From Pseudomonadota bacterium (GTDB lineage: Bacteria > Pseudomonadota > Gammaproteobacteria > Xanthomonadales > Rhodanobacteraceae), in the NCBI GenBank assembly GCA_025351555.1, contig JANXVS010000562.1, forward strand, positions 1 through 8,723: a stretch of 8,723 nucleotides of DNA. Reading direction: 5' to 3'. The notes under the pieces were generated by a model that saw only the letters and a list, made by a program, of their open reading frames with translations, ran no database searches and was not told the DNA's origin. Each line of letters starts with the position of its first letter. Within the stretch, counting starts at the first letter, position 1. A program made the position numbers and the translations under genes. This document shows, one piece after another, positions 5,011 to 8,723 of this stretch.

Positions 5011-5350
5011 CGGCGATCGCCTCGCCCGCCTCGGCGACGATGCACAAACCGCGCTCTATCGCATCGTGCAGGAGTTCGCCACGAACACGGTGCGTCACGC
5101 GCACGCGCAACGCCTGTGCGTACGCCTGCGCGCGCGAGGCGGCACGCATGACACGCGCGTGCTGCTCGCGTTGGCCGACGACGGTCGCGGATTCGACACC
5201 GATCAACGCGCCGCCGGAATCGGCATTGTCGGCATCCGCGACCGCGTGCTGGCGCTGGGCGGGAGGCTGCGGTTGCGCAGTGGATTGGGTGGGACGCTAT
5301 TGTGGGTGCGGGCAAGGCTTCCCGCCGTCAGCGATACTTCAGATACGTGA
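4856..5350 (+). pseudogene. Histidine kinase C-terminal fragment (NarL-partner type)
   Basis: This frame encodes the C-terminal part of a two-component sensor kinase of the HisKA_3/HATPase_c type, the class that pairs with LuxR-type regulators. Visible are the end of the dimerisation helix (LRPAGLDDFGLAHALREG), the N box (LYRIVQEFATNTVRHAHA), the G1 box (LADDGRGFD) and the G2 box (GIGIVGIRDRVLALGG). The phosphate-accepting His helix, any sensor and any membrane segments are missing. The formal GTG start at 4856 has no ribosome binding site and lies at the Hsp70 junction, so this is a captured 3' end rather than a gene. The ATP-binding domain looks complete and could fold alone if translated. 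No response-regulator gene follows. Confidence 0.8.
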
Positions 5351-5380
5351 TTCGCCGAACTTCCTGGCCGCTTGTGTTCG

Positions 5381-5671
5381 TTACGCCGCCTTGTTTGCGA
5401 CGAGAATCGGCTTCACCTTCGCCTTAAAGCGGCGCTGCGCGTGCCACATATCGTAGTCGGCCTGCATCAAGTGCCAGCGCCCAGGCGTCGTGTTGAGCGC
5501 CCGCGATAGACGCAAATCCATCTCGGGACTGATACCCGCCGCACCATTCAGAACCCGCGACAGCGCCACGCGCGTTACACCCAGCTTCTCGGCGGCCTCG
5601 GTTACGGTAATACCCTCCAGCCATTCGCGCAGAACTTCGCCGGGGTGCGGTGGATTGTGCATCGTAGTCAT
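5381..5671 (-). CDS. higA: HigA-family antitoxin
   Basis: A 96-residue helix-turn-helix antitoxin of the HigA family. The start [14 protein letters not shown] is diagnostic, followed by a Cro/C1-type domain (about residues 18-70: [35 protein letters not shown]) and a basic tail. It neutralises HigB and represses the operon by binding the promoter. The ATG at 5671 lies 11 bases downstream of the higB stop, with GAGG about eight bases before it. Toxin first, antitoxin second is the usual hig order. The frame is complete and of normal length. Confidence 0.93.
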   Translation of the reverse strand: MTTMHNPPHPGEVLREWLEGITVTEAAEKLGVTRVALSRVLNGAAGISPEMDLRLSRALNTTPGRWHLMQADYDMWHAQRRFKAKVKPILVANKAA

Positions 5672-5682
5672 GGTGTTTGGCC

Positions 5683-5961
5683 TCAGTGGTAATCCTGGTA
5701 ATCGACGAGTACTGCGTCGCCGCCATCGAACCTGAACGTCAACCGCCAGTGGCTATCAACCCACACGGCCCAATGACCGGTAAGCGTGCCTTTGAGCGGA
5801 TGCAGTTTCCAGCCCGGGGCGGCCATATCGTGGGGAGCGCTTGATCGATTCAGCGCGAACAACTGCAACTTGAGCCGCTTGGCGTGTTTGGCCTGTATCC
5901 CGACCGTGCTGCCAGTCCGGTAGAAGGTTTCGATGCCCTTGTGTCGGAATGCGCGGATCAT
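5683..5961 (-). CDS. higB: HigB-family toxin
   Basis: A 92-residue HigB toxin of the RelE superfamily, a ribosome-dependent mRNA endonuclease. Family hallmarks are all present: [18 protein letters not shown] at the start, [11 protein letters not shown] in the helical region, then [11 protein letters not shown] (about residues 48-58), GHWAVWV, WRLTFRF and the terminal VLVDYQDYH. Length and end match active relatives, and no key segment is missing. It is the first gene of the operon. The start ATG at 5961 has no purine-rich ribosome binding site; the 21 bases upstream are a 7-bp repeat, so translation may be weak or leaderless. The intact antitoxin downstream makes this a probably functional addiction module. 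Confidence 0.93.
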   Translation of the reverse strand: MIRAFRHKGIETFYRTGSTVGIQAKHAKRLKLQLFALNRSSAPHDMAAPGWKLHPLKGTLTGHWAVWVDSHWRLTFRFDGGDAVLVDYQDYH

Positions 5962-5982
5962 GCGTATAGCGTATAGCGTCTA
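5962..5982. promoter_or_regulatory. Triple 7-bp repeat in the higBA promoter
   Basis: GCGTATA (5962-5968), GCGTATA (5969-5975) and GCGTCTA (5976-5982) are three head-to-tail units directly upstream of the higB ATG. On the minus strand they supply TATACG-like -10 sequences, and TTGCAA at 5991-5996 could be a -35 element at a short 15-base spacing. The repeat is a plausible HigA operator and explains the lack of a ribosome binding site. Confidence 0.45.
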
Positions 5983-6055
5983 GTTACACATTGCAATCGG
6001 CCACGGCTAACAGATCGCGTCGACCGCACTGGCCAGCGCAAGGTGGGGCGGGCGC

Positions 6056-6396
6056 TCAGCGCCTGAACTTGAACGGATCGAGCACAGCCATGCCGAAAGG
6101 CTTGAAGTCCTTGCCGTTGCGGGTGACGACGGTAAGGCCATGCAGCAATGCGTTCGCCGCGATCAGCGCGTCCTCGGAGTGATGGTCGGGTTTGCGGCGC
6201 AACAGTTTCGCCCATTGCCGGAACACGGCGGCATCGGCGGGCAGGATGGGAAAGCCGCGCGCCAATTCATCCAGCCAAGCTCAATTTCGTCGGCTTTGGC
6301 GGCATCCAGCTTGCGCGTGTTTTCGATGCCTGCCTGGATTTCGCCGATGCTGATAGCGCGCTCGCGCACGGCTTTGGGGTTGGACGGATGGCCCAC
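6056..6396 (-). pseudogene. vapC: VapC (PIN-domain) toxin, frameshifted and missing its N-terminus
   Basis: Two adjacent frames together encode most of a VapC endoribonuclease. The first (from 6396) carries ERAISIGEIQAGIENTRK and LDAAKADEIEL; the second (ending at 6056) carries ARGFPILPADAAVFRQWAK, SEDALIAA and VTRNGKDFKPFGM. Restoring one base near 6284-6286 turns EL-GWMNW into the expected ELWLDELARGF, so a single-base deletion broke the gene. PIN acidic residues are kept in GEI, SED and KDF, but the first catalytic Asp (LDTNV motif) is lost with roughly the first 30 residues, as a stop lies just before 6396. No VapB antitoxin gene remains upstream. The product should be inactive. Confidence 0.82.
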
Positions 6397-6411
6397 CTAG
6401 AATCTTTCTTA

Positions 6412-6440
6412 TTGACACGTCGTTCCCTCCGTCGTCACCA
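6412..6440 (+). promoter_or_regulatory. Possible promoter of the GYF_2 operon
   Basis: TTGACA at 6412-6417 is a perfect -35 consensus, 62 bases before the first GYF_2 start codon. The sequence at the matching -10 position (around 6435-6441, CACCAT) is poor, so the promoter is weak, needs an activator or is a chance match. It lies where vapC homology ends, so the operon may use DNA from the rearrangement as its promoter. Confidence 0.3.
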
Positions 6441-6467
6441 TCGTGCGCAGGAAAGTTGACTTCAATC

Positions 6468-6475
6468 GGGGGGGG
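6468..6475 (+). repeat. Run of eight G before the first GYF_2 start
   Basis: Eight consecutive G residues end three bases before the ATG at 6479. The run occupies the ribosome binding site position and probably serves as it. Homopolymer G tracts of this length slip during replication and can switch expression by changing spacing, or the frame of the in-frame upstream GTG at 6443. Confidence 0.6.
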
Positions 6476-6478
6476 TCT

Positions 6479-7102
6479 ATGTCTGTGCAATTCTGGATTC
6501 GTGGCCCGCAAGGCGGCGTCGTCGGGCCGTTTGACGCGCAGAAAATTCGCGAATTTGCCACGACCGGGCAACTCAAGCCCGACATGGACATCTCCAAGGA
6601 CGGCGTGGCGTGGCAGAACGCAGGAAAGGTCACGGGGCTCTTTCCGCAATCCCAGCCCGTGCAGATCGACGATTTTTCGGCGGCGCCATCTGCTCCGCCC
6701 GCCTTTGCGCCTGCACCGCGCGTCAATCCTGCACCTCCCCCTGTCTATGCCAAGCCGGCGTTCGTCTGGGACGAGCACGGCAGGAATCTGTCGGAGGTGC
6801 ATGTGTACGGCAATAGCAGCCAGTGGGTCGGACCCAACGGAATTACACTCGGGCAATCTGTCTCGGACGTAGAGCATGCGAACCACGGTGCGTTTGCGAT
6901 TACCGGCTGGGGTTGGGATTACGGCGGTCGTGGCTACGACTGGCGTGGGGGCGCGCTCAGTCGGCAGGGGTGCCGAATCTTTGTAGATTTCGACGCTCGT
7001 GGCACTCCGCCCGATGGGGAAAGCGACTTCATGTCGGATAGTGCCGCCATTCGAAGTGCGAACGCGGTCGTACAAGGCGTCGGCCTTGCGCCGAATGAGT
7101 GA
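6479..7102 (+). CDS. GYF_2-domain protein with conserved C-terminal domain
   Basis: A 207-residue protein. Residues 3-56 (FWIRGPQGGVVGPFDAQKIR, then FATTGQLKPDMDISKDG, WQNA) form a GYF_2 domain, a small module thought to bind peptides or partner proteins. A Pro/Ala-rich linker (66-92) follows, then a domain (about 95-207) with GPNGITLGQSV, FAITGWGWDYGGRGYDWRGG and GCRIFVDF. I have the impression of related uncharacterised proteobacterial domains with the GWGWDYGG motif, but know no function. No signal peptide or membrane helix is visible, so it should be cytoplasmic. The ATG at 6479 follows an eight-G run that acts as or near the ribosome binding site; an in-frame GTG at 6443 would extend the protein by 12 residues. 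It overlaps the next gene by eight bases, indicating an operon. Confidence 0.8.
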   Translation: MSVQFWIRGPQGGVVGPFDAQKIREFATTGQLKPDMDISKDGVAWQNAGKVTGLFPQSQPVQIDDFSAAPSAPPAFAPAPRVNPAPPPVYAKPAFVWDEHGRNLSEVHVYGNSSQWVGPNGITLGQSVSDVEHANHGAFAITGWGWDYGGRGYDWRGGALSRQGCRIFVDFDARGTPPDGESDFMSDSAAIRSANAVVQGVGLAPNE

Positions 7103-8513
7103 CCTTGCCATGAGCGCGGAGTGGCATTACAGCAACGGCGGACAACAGCGCTTCGGTCCAGTGCCGGAAGATCAGCTTCGCGCGTTGATCGCGCAAGGGC
7201 GAGTGCGCTCCGAGCATCTTGTTTGGAAGAATGGCTTGGCGTCGTGGACGCGCGTTGATGCCAGCCAATTGCGTGCGGCTCTGCCTCGCGGTGGCGTGCC
7301 GACATCGCAAGCACAGGCGAGTCAACCGCACGCCCGTAGCTCCAATAGGCCGTGGATCGGCATTGCGATTGCCGCGGCAGTGCTGGTGGCGATCTCCATC
7401 ACGGCCGCCATTGTCATTCCTTTGCTTGCCCGCAAGCCCGCTCCGCAAGCGGCCAGCCAGGTTCCGACGCAACCCGTCGGCGCGCCTATGTCCTCGAATT
7501 CATCGGCTGCGCCGCGACAGGCGCCCGTTTCGCTTTCCAATGGTGCGTCGACAGCTGGTGCAGGAGTGCTGAGAATCGAAAAGCGCTCCATTGTCGACAA
7601 GAACGACAAACTCGATATCGACGTCACCTATCCGCACACCGGCATCGCCGCGATCGACGATGAAATCGAGGCATGGGCGCGTGGTGAAGTCGAAAACATC
7701 CGCAAGGCGCATGCCGATCCGGATTCGCCGAAGGGTTCCGGCTGGAGTCTTGGGATCGGCTACACCGTTGAACGCAACGATGAAAAACTTGTTGCCTTCG
7801 TCTTTGGCGAATCGAGCTACACAGGCGGAGCCCACGGCGGCTCTCGGGATATCACCTTCAACTACCTGATGCCGGATGGCTACCGTGTTGACATCCCCCA
7901 TATCCTGGACGCCAAAGGGCTGGCACTCGTGAGCGCATTGGCAATCGCCGATCTGAAGCGCCAAAGCCACGCGAACGACGACAGCCTTCCCGATGAGATG
8001 ATCGAAAACGGAGCGGGGCCGGAATGGAAGAATTTCGCGACTTTTACTTGGCTGCCCGACGAACTGCACGTTTTCTTCGCACCGTATCAGGTTGGGCCGT
8101 ATGCGTCGGGCCCGCAGGAAGTGCACATTCCGCTCGCGAAATTGCAGGGGCTGATTCGCGCGGATTGGCGTGCGCCGCCTCCACAACAAGTGCAAGCATC
8201 ACTACAAGCGTCACCACAAAATCCAACTTCGCAGCCCACGGCAAATCCTTCACCGAGTTTTGACTGCACTAAAGCCGCGACCTTCATTGAGAAGGAAATC
8301 TGCCGCGATCCGACCCTGGCGAAGCTCGATTCCGCCTTGTCGCGAAACTGGACCGCGATGAACGCCGCAAATATCGGTAGTGCGAAGCGCGATTTGCTCG
8401 TCACGGAAAAAATCTGGCTGTCCTCGCGCGATCAATGTGTCGACAACGCCTGCCTGCGCACCGCTTACCGCAAACGCATCGACGCCATCTGCGATTACCC
8501 GGTGCTAGTGTAG
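7095..8513 (+). CDS. GYF_2 - membrane helix - RsiV-like (DUF3298) - LprI-like protein
   Basis: A 472-residue single-pass membrane protein. Residues 9-62 (EWHYSNGGQQRFGPV, LRALIAQGRV, LVWKNGLASW) are a GYF_2 domain, on the cytoplasmic side. A membrane helix spans about 87-112. After a Ser/Pro/Ala-rich linker, residues 158-356 match the DUF4163/DUF3298 pattern (ESSYTGGAHGG, FNYLMPDGYRVDI, LHVFFAPYQVGPYASGPQEV), the extracellular part of the lysozyme-binding anti-sigma factor RsiV. A second linker leads to an LprI-like domain (388-466) with cysteines at 391, 403, 448 and 453; LprI of Mycobacterium inhibits lysozyme. A periplasmic lysozyme-related role is inferred. The start at 7095 overlaps the previous stop; 7110 is an alternative. 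The C-terminus (DYPVLV) ends in IS630 sequence and is probably clipped. Confidence 0.82.
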   Translation: MSDLAMSAEWHYSNGGQQRFGPVPEDQLRALIAQGRVRSEHLVWKNGLASWTRVDASQLRAALPRGGVPTSQAQASQPHARSSNRPWIGIAIAAAVLVAISITAAIVIPLLARKPAPQAASQVPTQPVGAPMSSNSSAAPRQAPVSLSNGASTAGAGVLRIEKRSIVDKNDKLDIDVTYPHTGIAAIDDEIEAWARGEVENIRKAHADPDSPKGSGWSLGIGYTVERNDEKLVAFVFGESSYTGGAHGGSRDITFNYLMPDGYRVDIPHILDAKGLALVSALAIADLKRQSHANDDSLPDEMIENGAGPEWKNFATFTWLPDELHVFFAPYQVGPYASGPQEVHIPLAKLQGLIRADWRAPPPQQVQASLQASPQNPTSQPTANPSPSFDCTKAATFIEKEICRDPTLAKLDSALSRNWTAMNAANIGSAKRDLLVTEKIWLSSRDQCVDNACLRTAYRKRIDAICDYPVLV

Positions 8514-8723
8514 TGCTTCATTCTGTTTGGAACTTAACCGGCGATTTGCGCGGATGACTTTCTGCAGGATGTCGTTGGCCTTGGCAGTCCAGATGAACGG
8601 TTTGGGGTTTTTGTTGTGGACCGCGACATAGTTTTTGATAGTCTTGATCAGATCCGGAACGTTGGGAAAGACGCCGCGGCGGAGTCGGTCAACGGTCAAG
8701 TCCCGGAAGAACCGCTCGACCAT
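8505..8723 (-). CDS. IS630-type transposase, C-terminal part (runs off window)
   Basis: The last 72 or more residues of an IS630-family DDE transposase. VERFFRDLTVDRLRRGVF, the NVPDLIKTIKNYV helix and HNKNPKPFIWTAKANDIL are characteristic of the C-terminus. The ATG at the window edge is internal; the N-terminus and all three catalytic residues lie beyond 8723. The stop TAG at 8505-8507 uses the TA of a CTAG tetranucleotide, the known target of IS630, so the last codon appears to be completed by target-site DNA. It overlaps the end of the convergent GYF_2/LprI gene by nine bases. Whether the element is complete cannot be judged here. Confidence 0.85.
   Translation of the reverse strand: MVERFFRDLTVDRLRRGVFPNVPDLIKTIKNYVAVHNKNPKPFIWTAKANDILQKVIRANRRLSSKQNEALH
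8508..8723. mobile_element. One end of an IS630-family insertion sequence
   Basis: The element end is inferred just right of the TA at 8506-8507, inside CTAG (8505-8508), because IS630 duplicates TA at CTAG sites. Reading inward, the end begins GTGTAGTGCTTCATTC, a plausible terminal repeat. The other end is outside the window. Confidence 0.5.

Noticed and set aside
6281..7111. Minus-strand open frame of 276 codons
   Set aside because: Antisense to the first GYF_2 gene and overlapping the vapC remnant; composition of a shadow frame.
7500..8195. Minus-strand open frame of 231 codons
   Set aside because: Lies wholly opposite the DUF3298 region, whose motifs are strong; shadow frame.

Overview
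The window looks like an accessory, mobile-element-rich stretch of a high-GC proteobacterial chromosome. Codon use, the REP-like palindrome and the protein families suit a gammaproteobacterium of the Xanthomonadales type (for example Lysobacter or Rhodanobacter relatives). This is an inference from style; no single marker fixes the taxon. I see no rRNA, tRNA or CRISPR array.

Layout. 1-495: no supportable gene; a spaced direct repeat resembling a recombinase site and an 18-bp palindrome with an extra half-site. 496-1443 (-): IS1182-type transposase truncated before its last catalytic residue. 1677-2281 (-): an intact overlapping ParE/RelE-type toxin-antitoxin pair with an 11-bp tandem repeat upstream. 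2321-2404: purine-rich 15-bp repeats running into a long REP-like palindrome, which abuts 2406-2558 (+), the C-terminal third of a YafQ toxin. 2559-2856: no gene, but two GC hairpins and a tandem met-box-like site. 2857-3519 (-) and 3586-4503 (+): a divergent pair, an NrtR-like Nudix/winged-helix regulator with a degenerate Nudix box and a metallophosphoesterase, sharing a promoter region with a 23-bp operator-like palindrome. 4573-5350 (+): an Hsp70 N-terminus joined to the C-terminus of an unrelated histidine kinase. 5381-5961 (-): an intact higBA toxin-antitoxin operon. 6056-6396 (-): a frameshifted vapC toxin without its N-terminus or antitoxin. 6479-8513 (+): two overlapping GYF_2-domain genes. 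8505-8723 (-): the 3' end of an IS630-type transposase running out of the window.

Three themes stand out. First, four toxin loci (two intact, two broken) lie within 4.4 kb, with truncated transposases and a chimeric gene junction, which marks a region of repeated insertion and deletion. Second, the regulator/phosphoesterase pair looks like a self-contained nucleotide-sensing unit: a sensor that has probably lost hydrolase activity, an operator, and an enzyme with all metal-binding motifs. Third, and the best candidate for something undescribed, is the GYF_2 pair at 6479-8513. The second protein has a cytoplasmic GYF_2 domain, one membrane helix, an RsiV-like DUF3298 domain and a four-cysteine LprI-like domain. 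The last two families both have members known to bind lysozyme, so a membrane-anchored lysozyme sensor or inhibitor is a reasonable hypothesis. The first gene of the pair has a run of eight G just before its start codon, a possible phase switch, and the IS630 insertion has replaced the last codons of the second gene.
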